The position numbers were made by a program, and so were the translations under genes. Positions 1-6,373 of a stretch of DNA of 7,598 nucleotides are shown here, piece after piece. This DNA comes from Thermoleophilia bacterium (GTDB taxonomy: Bacteria > Actinomycetota > Thermoleophilia > Gaiellales > SKUG01): positions 1 through 7,598 of the forward strand of contig JAOPYW010000013.1 in NCBI GenBank assembly GCA_025964405.1, given 5' to 3'. The notes under the pieces are model-generated. The model did no database searches, was not told the origin of the DNA, and saw nothing but the letters and a program-made list of their open reading frames with translations. The first letter of the stretch is position 1. Each line of letters opens with the position of its first letter.

Positions 1-1441
1 CGGTCGCGCTGGCGACCGCGTGCGAGAGCTTGAGGTCACCCTTGATGCGCTCGCGGAACTCGCCCGTGGCAAGGCCCTCGTCGCCGTCGCCGATGATGCG
101 ATCGACCATGCCCACCACGCGCTGTTCCCACGGCGTGAGCTCCTGCTCGACGGGCCGCGTGCCCCGCACGAGGGCTATGTCGACGTCGGTGCCCCGACCG
201 GTGCCCTGCGCGGGCAGGGTCCTCCAGACGCCGCGGCGCACGAGGTCGAAGACGGTGGCGACGAGCGCCGTCGGCGCGGCCCCGGTGCGCTGCTCGACCA
301 GGGCGACGGCGAGCGCGGGCTCGAGCACGCCGGGGGGGTCGGGGATCGTGCGGTCGACGTCGTCCGGCCATGCCGATTCGACGAGGGCGCGTCGCCAGTA
401 GAGCCAGGCGAGCAACGAGCCGAGGAGCAGTCCACCGAGTGCCGCGAGCGCGACGTATTCGGTGCGGTGGTGGCGGATGCGGTCCCACCGGGTCTCACGT
501 GCGCGCGCAGCCTCCTGCGAGCGCGGCCCGTCACGGCGCGCGTCGGCGACGCTGCGAACGTCGACCGGGAGCCCTGCGCCGGCGATGCCCGCATCGGCCG
601 GCAGCACGGCGAGCAGCTGCACGACCTCGTTGGGCGCCACGTCGATGGCGTGCACGCCGAACGCGACCCCCGCCTCGCGGGTCGTGCGCACCTGCGCGGC
701 GCCACGTGCATAGCTCCACACGTCGATGTCGCCGGCCGTGGCGGCAGCGCCATCGGGCAGCGTGACGCGCACGTCGAGCGAGCCGAGCGAGGCCTTCCAC
801 TCGCTGCCCCACGGGTTCGCGGTGAGGATCAGCTTCCCGGACGCGGGATCGTCGGGCCGACGCACCCAACCGGTGGCGCGGTAGCGGAGCACGAAGTCGC
901 GGTGCTCGCTGGCAGCGTCGTAGTGCCAGACGATGCGGAGGATGCCGCCCGTCGCGGCGCCGGCCGCAGGGAGCGGCGTGGTGCCGAACCTGCCGGGAAC
1001 GTCACTCGAGCCGAGCGCCACGGATCCCCCCGTGGCATAGGGCGTGGAGCCGTCGGGGCACGCTGCACCACTCGCGGCGGGCGCGGCGTCGGCCGCCGCG
1101 CCGAAATCGGTCGCGTGGGCGTCGCCGCTGCTCCCCTCCCCGCACTCGACCACGTCGCTGATGTCATCGCCGCGACGCATCGGTATGTCGCGGTACGCCC
1201 CGGCGAAGCGTCCGTCGAAGTCGAACGTGATGCGCTCGGTGACGAGCGCGGAGCCATCAGCCGCGAGGTCGATGTCGACGCGGGCGCTCGGGAGGCCGTA
1301 GCTCTTCGACTCGCCGCGCACGCGGTGGTCGACGCCGGCGAACAGCAGCAGGCCCCAGGCGAGCAGCGCCGTGGCGATGACGATGGCGAGCGCCACGGCG
1401 GCACTCCGGAGGAACGCTGGATGGATGCGACGGCCCGACAT
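1..1441 (-). CDS. DUF2207 domain-containing membrane protein (3' end outside window)
   Basis: This frame is open from an ATG at 1441 to the left edge, giving 480 complete codons. The predicted protein has an N-terminal hydrophobic helix (about residues 13-37) serving as signal or anchor. An extracytoplasmic beta-rich domain follows, carrying the family hallmark FDGRFAGAYRDIPMR near residues 75-89. A second membrane helix lies at about 329-349. A cytoplasmic segment then begins with PPGVLEPALAVAL and FDLVRRGVW (369-406), matching the winged-helix-like part of DUF2207 proteins. The family is common in actinobacteria and firmicutes and its function is unknown. Members usually run to roughly 550-650 residues, so about 100 or more are missing here, probably including more membrane helices and a Gly-rich tail. 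The ectodomain has two cysteines (C100, C128) that could pair. TAGG sits 8 bases before the ATG and supports this start. The gene stands alone behind a 333-base gap that contains no other minus-strand gene. Confidence 0.9.
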   Translation of the reverse strand, partial: MSGRRIHPAFLRSAAVALAIVIATALLAWGLLLFAGVDHRVRGESKSYGLPSARVDIDLAADGSALVTERITFDFDGRFAGAYRDIPMRRGDDISDVVECGEGSSGDAHATDFGAAADAAPAASGAACPDGSTPYATGGSVALGSSDVPGRFGTTPLPAAGAATGGILRIVWHYDAASEHRDFVLRYRATGWVRRPDDPASGKLILTANPWGSEWKASLGSLDVRVTLPDGAAATAGDIDVWSYARGAAQVRTTREAGVAFGVHAIDVAPNEVVQLLAVLPADAGIAGAGLPVDVRSVADARRDGPRSQEAARARETRWDRIRHHRTEYVALAALGGLLLGSLLAWLYWRRALVESAWPDDVDRTIPDPPGVLEPALAVALVEQRTGAAPTALVATVFDLVRRGVWRTLPAQGTGRGTDVDIALVRGTRPVEQELTPWEQRVVGMVDRIIGDGDEGLATGEFRERIKGDLKLSHAVASAT

Positions 1442-1584
1442 CGGTCCAACCTACCGGTTCGGCCGCCGATCTTCGCTCGTTGCGAACTTATGCGGCCAAG
1501 CGCGCCGGAGTGGGTTGCACCGGGCTACTCGCTCCGGGTATCGTCCCGCCTGCAGCGAGCACGGAGCACCCGAGGTTGAGGTCT

Positions 1585-1648
1585 CCACCGACGTAGCGTA
1601 CCGGCAACGGAAAACTTCATCGGTGGTTACGGACGAGGGCGCCACCGG
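1585..1648. promoter_or_regulatory. possible alternative-pairing RNA element
   Basis: Three short arms can pair in two mutually exclusive ways. CCACCGA at 1585-1591 complements TCGGTGG at 1620-1626 (7 pairs, 28-base loop). The same CGGTGG at 1621-1626 also complements CCACCG at 1642-1647 (6 pairs, 15-base loop, extendable by G-U pairs at both ends). A shared central arm with two competing partners is the layout seen in attenuators and riboswitch expression platforms. On the minus strand it would lie in the leader of the DUF2207 gene, about 145-205 bases before its ATG. I recognise no known riboswitch class, and chance cannot be excluded. Confidence 0.25.
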
Positions 1649-1685
1649 CTCGCTGAATATCTTCCGGGGCATCGCACGCGACCAG

Positions 1686-1748
1686 CGCGGGCGGTGCCCC
1701 GCGGCAATTCGCGAGCTTCGCGCCTGCCGGGTCGAGGATGACCCCGGC
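1686..1748. other. run of three GC-rich hairpins upstream of the tRNA
   Basis: Three inverted repeats lie back to back. CGCGGG (1686-1691) pairs with CCCGCG (1698-1703). CGCGA (1710-1714) pairs with TCGCG (1718-1722) across a 3-base loop. GCCGGGTC (1726-1733) pairs with GACCCCGGC (1740-1748) with one bulged C. No T-run follows on either strand, so none is a textbook intrinsic terminator. Actinobacterial terminators often lack the T-run, so one possible role is to stop minus-strand transcription coming from the cluster beyond the tRNA. Processing of the tRNA leader is another possibility. Confidence 0.35.
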
Positions 1749-1774
1749 GCGACCGATAGGCTCTCGGAGCTTCA

Positions 1775-1848
1775 CGGCGTGTGGCCTAGCATGGTAAGGC
1801 GCCTCGTTTGGGACGAGGAGATCGCTGGTTCGAATCCAGTCACGCCGA
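1775..1848 (+). tRNA. tRNA-Pro(UGG)
   Basis: A complete 74-base cloverleaf can be folded by hand. The acceptor stem CGGCGTG (1775-1781) pairs fully with CACGCCG (1841-1847). The D stem is GCCT/AGGC with GG in its loop (1793-1794). The anticodon stem CCTCG/CGAGG (1802-1806, 1814-1818) encloses the loop TTTGGGA, with anticodon TGG at 1809-1811. The variable loop has 5 bases. The T arm is GCTGG/CCAGT around TTCGAAT. U8, U33 and the TTC of the T loop are in place. The C1-G72 end pair and A73 (1848) are the identity features of bacterial tRNA-Pro. CCA is not encoded. The UGG anticodon can read CCA and, by wobble or modification, other proline codons. Confidence 0.96.
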
Positions 1849-1869
1849 TCGACGACGCGAACCTGGCAC

Positions 1870-2997
1870 TCAGGCGAGCGGCCGCACCGACTCAGCGATC
1901 GTGCGCAGCTGCGCGGCGGAGAACGGTCCGCTCACGGTGAACAGCTGTCCACCGGTGCGCCACCACAGTCGCGGATTGCCCTGCTCCCCGACCGCGTAGT
2001 GGCCGGTGGCGGTCCCGACCTCGATCTCGGTGGTGCTGGCCGCCCCGCACTCGGTACCGAACGGATCGCTGCGGTCCCACTCGGCGGCCAGCGTGCCGCG
2101 CGCCGCTCGCGTGGTGTAGTCGACCGCCTCGAGACCGTGTCGCCACTGCGCGTAGAACAGGTTGCCGCCGCGCGGGAAGTATCCTTCGGGTCCGAGGTGG
2201 CGACCCGCCCGTGCGTAACCTGCGTGGTCGAGCGTGAAGCCGGTCGGCAGCGCGGTCGGCACCTTGGCCGCGAAGGCGACGCGGGCGTCGGCGACCTTGA
2301 GCGACGCTCGGATGAAGCCAGCGTCACTGACATCACGTGTGCCGACGACCTTGAGGGGCGCGAAGTCGCCGGCCCGGCGCGCGCGTGGTGCGAACCTGAG
2401 GTCCATGTCGAGCTCCGCGCCGCGCATGTCAGTGACACGCATCGGCACGAGGGTCGTCGGATGGAGCAACACGGTGCGGCTGCCGCTCCCGAGCGCTGCG
2501 CACTCGTTCGAGGCGAGCTTGAGCGTGCCCTTGAGGTAGGTGCGTCCACCCGACCTGACCGTGGTCAGCGTGCGCGTGCCGCCGCGCACCCCGGCGATGA
2601 GGGGCCAGGCGTAGCCCATGAGGTCGTAGTCGAGCATCGTGCCGGAGTCGGGTTCGACGTCGGCCGCGTGGCGCGTGATGATCGGCTCCTGGAGCCGTGT
2701 CACGAACCCGCCGCCGAAGACGCTGGTGCTGCCGTTCACGTCGGTCACCGAGTGGTCATCGACCGGATCGATGTCGTAGGTGGTGACCTCACGGGTGCGA
2801 CCGGCGGCCGTCCAGTGCAGCACCGTGCGCGTACCGACGGTCGTGCGCACGCCGTGGAGCTCGGTCGTCACGACGCTCGGGCCGAAGGTCGCCCCGGTGC
2901 CCGTCGCGCCCAGGCCACTCGACGGCGCGCCCAGGGCGATGGCTGCGGCCAGCAACCCGGTGGTCAGTGCAGTCAGCGTCGCGCGCGAGGTGAACAT
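1870..2997 (-). CDS. exported protein, probable LolA/RseB-like fold
   Basis: This gene encodes a 375-residue secreted or surface protein. From the ATG at 2997 the N-terminus has one Arg (R5), a hydrophobic stretch (residues 7-24) and a probable cleavage site near SSGLGA (26-31). The mature part alternates short beta-like strands. It includes the segments LHWTAAGRTREVTTYD, GGRTYLKGTL and VLLHPTTLVPMRV (about 60, 150 and 176), resembling the strands of LolA/RseB-type proteins that bind acyl chains or sense envelope stress. The C-terminal part (about 247-375) ends in FTVSGPFSAAQLRTIAESV, as in DUF4367-like tails. C166 and C317 are the only mature cysteines. The fold call is by pattern and the function is unknown. 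The frame opens further to a GTG at 3033, where GGGGAG lies only 2 bases upstream. I prefer the ATG because it gives a normal signal peptide, although no ribosome site precedes it. It is the last gene of the three-gene cluster, 56 bases after the aminopeptidase stop. Confidence 0.82.
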   Translation of the reverse strand: MFTSRATLTALTTGLLAAAIALGAPSSGLGATGTGATFGPSVVTTELHGVRTTVGTRTVLHWTAAGRTREVTTYDIDPVDDHSVTDVNGSTSVFGGGFVTRLQEPIITRHAADVEPDSGTMLDYDLMGYAWPLIAGVRGGTRTLTTVRSGGRTYLKGTLKLASNECAALGSGSRTVLLHPTTLVPMRVTDMRGAELDMDLRFAPRARRAGDFAPLKVVGTRDVSDAGFIRASLKVADARVAFAAKVPTALPTGFTLDHAGYARAGRHLGPEGYFPRGGNLFYAQWRHGLEAVDYTTRAARGTLAAEWDRSDPFGTECGAASTTEIEVGTATGHYAVGEQGNPRLWWRTGGQLFTVSGPFSAAQLRTIAESVRPLA

Positions 2998-3053
2998 GCG
3001 GCGATCATGCCAACCGGGCACGACGCCGCGCACCGCTCCCCCGACACGTGCGA

Positions 3054-4292
3054 TCAGATGCGCCAGCTGCCGCCCACCAGCACCGGCACCTCGGCGCCGT
3101 CGCGACTGAGGCCCGCCACGGTGACATCGTCGGAGCCGATCATGAAGTCGACGTGGATCTGGCTCGTGTTGACCTTGGCCTTGTCGTCGTCGTCGACCGT
3201 GAACGAGTAGGCGGCACCGAGCGCGATGTGGCTCGCGGCGTTCTCGTCGAGCAGGGTGTCGAAGTAGATCGTGTCGGTGGCCCCGACGCGTCCCTGCCCG
3301 TCGACGAGCGCGACCTCGCCGAGGCGGGCAGCGCCCTCGTCGCGTGCGACGAGCGCTCGAAGGGCGTCGGCGTTCTTCGAGGCGTCGATGCGCACGACCT
3401 TGCCGCCCGAGAACTCGACCTCGAGATCTTCGATGAGCGAGCCGTTCGTGAAGAGCGGCTTCGTGGCACGAACGACGCCATCGACGCGGAGCGGGTCGGG
3501 CGACGTGAAGACCTCCTCACTCGGCACGTTCGGCATGTGCGGAATGCCGTCGGCGGTCGAGAAGGCGGCGAACACGAAGTGGGAGCTGGGGAGCAGCCCG
3601 ACGGTGAGGTCGGTGCCGGGGCCCGTGAAGTGCAGGGCGTCGAAGCGGTGCTCGCCGAGCGCGTTGGAGGCGCGCTCGAGCTGCGCCATGCGCTCGCCCC
3701 ACGCCGCGATCGGGTCATCGGAGTCGAGGCGGCAGATCCACGCGAGCTGCTGCCAGAGCTTGGCGAGCGCCTCCTCCACCGGCAGCTCGGGGAACACGAG
3801 CTGCGCCCAGCTCGGCGTCGGGCACGGCACGGCGCTCCAGTTGGTGAGGCGATCGTTGACGACCTGCATCGACTCCTTGCGCGGTGCGCTCTGCTCACGG
3901 CCGACCAGCGTCGAGTCGAGGTCGTCGAGCAGGTGGGGCTCGGTCGAGCCGGTGAGTGCTATGCGGGCGCAGCGCTGCTCGCCGAGTGCGAGCATCTTCT
4001 CGCCATACCAGCTCGGGTACTGGTCGAGCGTCTCCGGGTCGGCATGGAGCACGCGCTGGCGCTTGATCCACGGGTCGATGTAGGTGACGTCGACGAACTT
4101 CGCGCCGCGGCGGTAGGCGGCACCGGTGATCTCGCGGACCAGCTTCTCCTTGCCGAACTCCGCGCCCACGGCGACGGTCTGCCCGGGCTGCACGTTGGCG
4201 CCGAAACCGACGATCAGCTCGGCGAGCCGCGGCACGATCGTGCTCGGGTCGATGACGGGGATCTCGGTGGCGGACGCGCTGCTGCTGGTCAT
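3054..4292 (-). CDS. M29 family metallo-aminopeptidase
   Basis: This is a cytosolic two-metal exopeptidase that removes N-terminal amino acids from peptides, in the family of Thermus AmpT and staphylococcal AmpS/PepS. At 412 residues it has the usual length and no signal peptide. The N-terminal domain opens with the family segment GANVQPGQTVAV (31-42). The catalytic C-terminal domain shows every expected metal-ligand motif: NVPSEEVFTSPD (E260, or E259), LGEVALVDG (E326), HIALGAAY (H355 and Y362) and HVDFMIGSDD (H380, D382). The spacings 260-326-355-362 agree with those I recall for characterised members. The loop between Y362 and H380 is about six residues shorter than usual. The ATG follows the stop of the upstream membrane-protein gene by 9 bases, so the two are almost surely co-transcribed. 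No Shine-Dalgarno motif precedes it (the bases before it are CTCCCCGC), suggesting translational coupling. Confidence 0.95.
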   Translation of the reverse strand: MTSSSASATEIPVIDPSTIVPRLAELIVGFGANVQPGQTVAVGAEFGKEKLVREITGAAYRRGAKFVDVTYIDPWIKRQRVLHADPETLDQYPSWYGEKMLALGEQRCARIALTGSTEPHLLDDLDSTLVGREQSAPRKESMQVVNDRLTNWSAVPCPTPSWAQLVFPELPVEEALAKLWQQLAWICRLDSDDPIAAWGERMAQLERASNALGEHRFDALHFTGPGTDLTVGLLPSSHFVFAAFSTADGIPHMPNVPSEEVFTSPDPLRVDGVVRATKPLFTNGSLIEDLEVEFSGGKVVRIDASKNADALRALVARDEGAARLGEVALVDGQGRVGATDTIYFDTLLDENAASHIALGAAYSFTVDDDDKAKVNTSQIHVDFMIGSDDVTVAGLSRDGAEVPVLVGGSWRI

Positions 4293-4301
4293 GCGGGGAG
4301 T

Positions 4302-4823
4302 TTAGACGACGTGCGGACCCTGCTCCGCCTCGACCTCGCCCGCGAGCTGGTCGAGTTCGCGGGAGATGTTCGTCGGCACGTCGGCGAGGCGGCGCAGCTC
4401 GGCGGCGATGCTCCGCAGGTTCGTCGGCAGCTGGTCGACGGTGACGACCCGCGTGGTGTCGGCGTGCTCCTCGATCCAGTCGAGCGGGGCGCCCCACGAG
4501 AAGCGCGCGACGAGCATCCAGACAGCGGGGAGCAGGAGCAGCAGGCCCGCGAGCGCGCTCCAGTGACCCACCTGCACGAACAGCAGCGCCGCAACGCCGA
4601 GGCCGAGCCCCAGCAGCACGATCGCGGCCACCAGCAACACCTTCATCGCCGCACGGTAACCGCTCAATGCGAGGCGCCCTGCGCGCCGCCCGTCGAGCGT
4701 CGAGTAGACGGCGGTGGCGAGCTCCTCCTGGTAGCGGTCACCGTGCGCCGCGATGCGGCCGCGATAGCGCCAGAGGGCGCGCACGAGGCGGAGGGTCGAG
4801 GTGCGTCTGCGCGAGCGGGCCAT
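4302..4823 (-). CDS. small two-helix membrane protein of unknown function
   Basis: I do not recognise this 173-residue protein. It has a basic N-terminus (MARSRRRTSTLRLVRALWRY), two adjacent hydrophobic segments (about 61-83 and 88-107) joined by a short turn, and a soluble acidic C-terminus. Residues 130-165 are predominantly helical and could form a coiled coil. The paired helices with charged flanks suggest a hairpin in the membrane with both ends in the cytoplasm. The ATG at 4823 is chosen because AGGA (4835-4832) lies 8 bases upstream. The frame extends to a GTG at 4853 with no such site, and that start would leave only 17 bases to the divergent gene. It is the first gene of the cluster, so its promoter must lie between 4824 and about 4880. 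Confidence 0.82.
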   Translation of the reverse strand: MARSRRRTSTLRLVRALWRYRGRIAAHGDRYQEELATAVYSTLDGRRAGRLALSGYRAAMKVLLVAAIVLLGLGLGVAALLFVQVGHWSALAGLLLLLPAVWMLVARFSWGAPLDWIEEHADTTRVVTVDQLPTNLRSIAAELRRLADVPTNISRELDQLAGEVEAEQGPHVV

Positions 4824-4831
4824 GTGGATGA

Positions 4832-4835
4832 TCCT
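4832..4835 (-). promoter_or_regulatory. ribosome binding site deciding the membrane-protein start
   Basis: AGGA read on the minus strand, 8 bases before the ATG at 4823. It favours that ATG over the upstream in-frame GTG at 4853. It is the clearest Shine-Dalgarno match among the gene starts in this window. Confidence 0.6.
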
Positions 4836-4841
4836 ACGCGC

Positions 4842-4864
4842 GTGGCACGCCACACCCGATCGGG
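4842..4864. promoter_or_regulatory. paired palindromes in the divergent intergenic gap
   Basis: The 47 bases between the two divergent starts hold two palindromes. GTGGC (4842-4846) and GCCAC (4849-4853) are separated by AC. The perfect 10-base palindrome CCCGATCGGG occupies 4855-4864 and ends 6 bases before the first possible ATG of the SDR gene. Dyad sites in a shared divergent promoter are plausible operators. No regulator gene is visible in the window and no clear -10/-35 pair could be assigned, so this stays tentative. Confidence 0.3.
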
Positions 4865-4870
4865 CACCGC

Positions 4871-6364
4871 ATGCGTATGCACGGTATGGACCCGACCACC
4901 CGCACCATCCTCGTCACCGGCGCCACGGGCTACGTCGGCGGCCGCCTCGTGCCCGAGCTGCTCGAGCGCGGCGAGCACGTGCGCGCGCTCGCCCGCACGC
5001 CCGGCAAGCTCGAGGGCCGCGCGTTCGCCGGCCATCCCCACCTGACGGTGGCCGAGGGCGACGTGCTCGACCGCGCGTCGCTGGATCGTGCGCTCGACGG
5101 GGTCGACGTCGCCTACTACCTCGTGCACTCGATGGGCGCCGGGGCCGACTTCGCCGAACTCGACCTGCGCGCGGCGCGCACCTTCGCCGAGGCGTGTCGC
5201 GCTGCGGGCGTGCAGCGCATTATCTACCTCTCCGCCCTCGGCTCCCGCGACGACGAGCTCTCCCATCACCTCGAGAGCCGCCGGCAGACCGGCGACGCGT
5301 TGCGCTCGACGACCGTGCCCGTGACCGAGCTCCGGGCGGCGATCGTCATCGGCTCGGGCTCGGCTTCGTACGAGATCATCCGCGACCTCGTCAACCACCT
5401 CCCCGTGATGGTCGCGCCGCGCTGGCTGCGTTCGAAGTGCGAGCCGATCGCCATCCGCAACGTGATCGACTACCTCGTTGGCTGCCTCGACGAGCCGCGC
5501 ACCACGGGCCAGGAGCTCGACATCGGCGGCGGCGAGATCCTCACCTACCAGCAGATGATCGGGCTGTTCGCCGAAGCGCTCGGCACCACGCGCGCCATCA
5601 TCCCGGTGCCGCTCCTGACGCCCCGCCTCAGCTCCTGGTGGCTGCACCTCGTGACGAGCGTCGACTTCTCGATCGCGCAGCCGCTCATCGAGGGCCTGCG
5701 CAACGACGTGGTCACCGAGGACCACCGCATCCGCGACTGGATCCCCATCCGCCTCATCGGCTACCGCGAGGCGGTCGAGCTCGCGCAGGCACGCGCGAGT
5801 CAGCCCGAGCGCTGGTCACGGTGGAGCGATGCGCTGGCCCAGCCGCGTCGGCTCATGCGTGCCGCGGGCGCGCACCCGGGCTCGGGATCGGCGCGCACGT
5901 ATCGCGACTACCGCGAGTTCGACGTCGACGTGCCGGCAGACGACCTCTTCCGCAGCGTGTCGCAGCTCGGCGGCGACAACGGCTATGGCGGTGGTGTCGA
6001 CTTCCTGTGGCAGATCCGGGGAGCCGTCGATCGCGCAGTCGGTGGCCCGGGCCTGCGTCGTGGTCGCCCGCGCGGCCGGCTCCACGACGGCGACCCACTC
6101 GACTTCTGGCGGGTCGAGCACATCGACGAGGATGCACGCCGCCTCATCCTCGCTGCCGAGATGCTGACCCCCGGTGTCGCTCGCCTCGAGTTCCGCGTCG
6201 AGCCGCTCGGTGACGGCCGCGCACGGCTCCACCAGCTCGCGACCCTCACCGGCAATTCGATGCGTACCGCCGCCTACTGGTACGCCGTGCTGCCGGTGCA
6301 CGGCCTCGTGTTCCAGGCGCTGGGTCGCCACGTCGTGGCGGGTGCGACGCCAGCCACGCGGTGA
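4871..6364 (+). CDS. SDR-family NAD(P)-binding protein with C-terminal DUF2867 domain
   Basis: This 497-residue protein fuses an atypical short-chain dehydrogenase (YbjT/NmrA-like) to a DUF2867 domain, a common bacterial architecture of about 480-500 residues. The Rossmann dinucleotide motif TGATGYVGG is at 16-24. Family motifs follow in order: AYYLVHSMG (81-89), RIIYLSALGS (116-125), ELRAAIVIGSGSASYEIIRDL (153-173), LDIGGGEILTYQQMI (216-230) and PVPLLTPRLSSWW (245-257). DUF2867, from about 347, shows the DPLDFWRVE (408-416), LAAEMLTPG (427-435) and AAYWYAVLPVHGLVF (467-481) motifs. No classical SDR YxxxK site stands out, as is usual for this subgroup. It probably acts on a quinone- or nucleotide-like or lipid substrate in the cytoplasm, but the reaction is unknown. 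Candidate starts are ATGs at 4871, 4877 and 4886, none with a good ribosome site. The last (MDPTTRTILVTG) may be the true one, and leaderless translation is possible. Confidence 0.94.
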   Translation: MRMHGMDPTTRTILVTGATGYVGGRLVPELLERGEHVRALARTPGKLEGRAFAGHPHLTVAEGDVLDRASLDRALDGVDVAYYLVHSMGAGADFAELDLRAARTFAEACRAAGVQRIIYLSALGSRDDELSHHLESRRQTGDALRSTTVPVTELRAAIVIGSGSASYEIIRDLVNHLPVMVAPRWLRSKCEPIAIRNVIDYLVGCLDEPRTTGQELDIGGGEILTYQQMIGLFAEALGTTRAIIPVPLLTPRLSSWWLHLVTSVDFSIAQPLIEGLRNDVVTEDHRIRDWIPIRLIGYREAVELAQARASQPERWSRWSDALAQPRRLMRAAGAHPGSGSARTYRDYREFDVDVPADDLFRSVSQLGGDNGYGGGVDFLWQIRGAVDRAVGGPGLRRGRPRGRLHDGDPLDFWRVEHIDEDARRLILAAEMLTPGVARLEFRVEPLGDGRARLHQLATLTGNSMRTAAYWYAVLPVHGLVFQALGRHVVAGATPATR

Positions 6365-6373
6365 GGCCCGAAG

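Larger units (their letters stand above)
1442..1774. other. non-coding interval with several potential stem-loops
   Basis: I see no believable gene in these 333 bases. The short open frames that cross it have no family resemblance, and one runs straight through the tRNA. It must hold the DUF2207 promoter (minus strand) and the tRNA promoter (plus strand), but I cannot place either with confidence. It contains several inverted repeats. CTCGCT at 1528-1533 pairs with AGCGAG at 1554-1559, with an inner GGG/CCC pair at 1536-1538 and 1545-1547. A set of three mutually pairing arms spans 1585-1647. Three successive hairpins lie between 1686 and 1748. Such repeats arise often by chance in GC-rich DNA, so their function is inference. 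Confidence 0.6.

Noticed and set aside
20..1579. Long plus-strand open frame opposite the DUF2207 gene
   Set aside because: It is antisense to a recognisable family protein, rich in Arg/Gly/Ala low-complexity translation, and has no motif. It is a byproduct of high third-position GC.
1451..1672. 73-codon minus-strand frame upstream of DUF2207, a possible leader peptide
   Set aside because: It has no ribosome site that stands out and no family resemblance, and its composition is not protein-like enough. Conservation data would be needed to revive it.
1757..1762. TAGGCT as -10 box of the tRNA promoter
   Set aside because: The hexamer and its distance to the tRNA are acceptable, but no -35-like hexamer lies 16-18 bases upstream, so it is not strong enough to annotate.
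1815..1848. tRNA 3' end as an integration (att) site
   Set aside because: I see no second copy of the tRNA 3' sequence, no integrase and no foreign-looking genes in the window.
1371..1940. Plus-strand frame crossing the tRNA
   Set aside because: It reads straight through a complete tRNA-Pro and overlaps both flanking genes in antisense, with no recognisable protein sequence.
3180..3194. DDDDK in the aminopeptidase as a protease processing site
   Set aside because: It matches the enteropeptidase recognition sequence, but that is a vertebrate digestive enzyme. In a cytosolic bacterial protein it is coincidence.
1999..3210. 403-codon plus-strand frame opposite the exported protein
   Set aside because: It shows no family resemblance and biased composition, while the minus strand has a signal peptide and coherent protein-like sequence.
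3048..5045. 665-codon plus-strand frame, longest in the window
   Set aside because: It is antisense to the M29 aminopeptidase with all its metal ligands, then crosses the membrane-protein gene, the divergent promoter and the start of the SDR gene. It is clearly a shadow.
4664..5725. 353-codon minus-strand frame under the SDR gene
   Set aside because: It spans parts of two real genes on both strands and the promoter between them. Its translation is charged low-complexity sequence.
6334..6358. CGTGGC/GCCACG inverted repeat at the end of the SDR gene as a terminator
   Set aside because: It lies inside the coding sequence, has a 13-base loop and is not followed by a T-run. It could be chance in GC-rich DNA.
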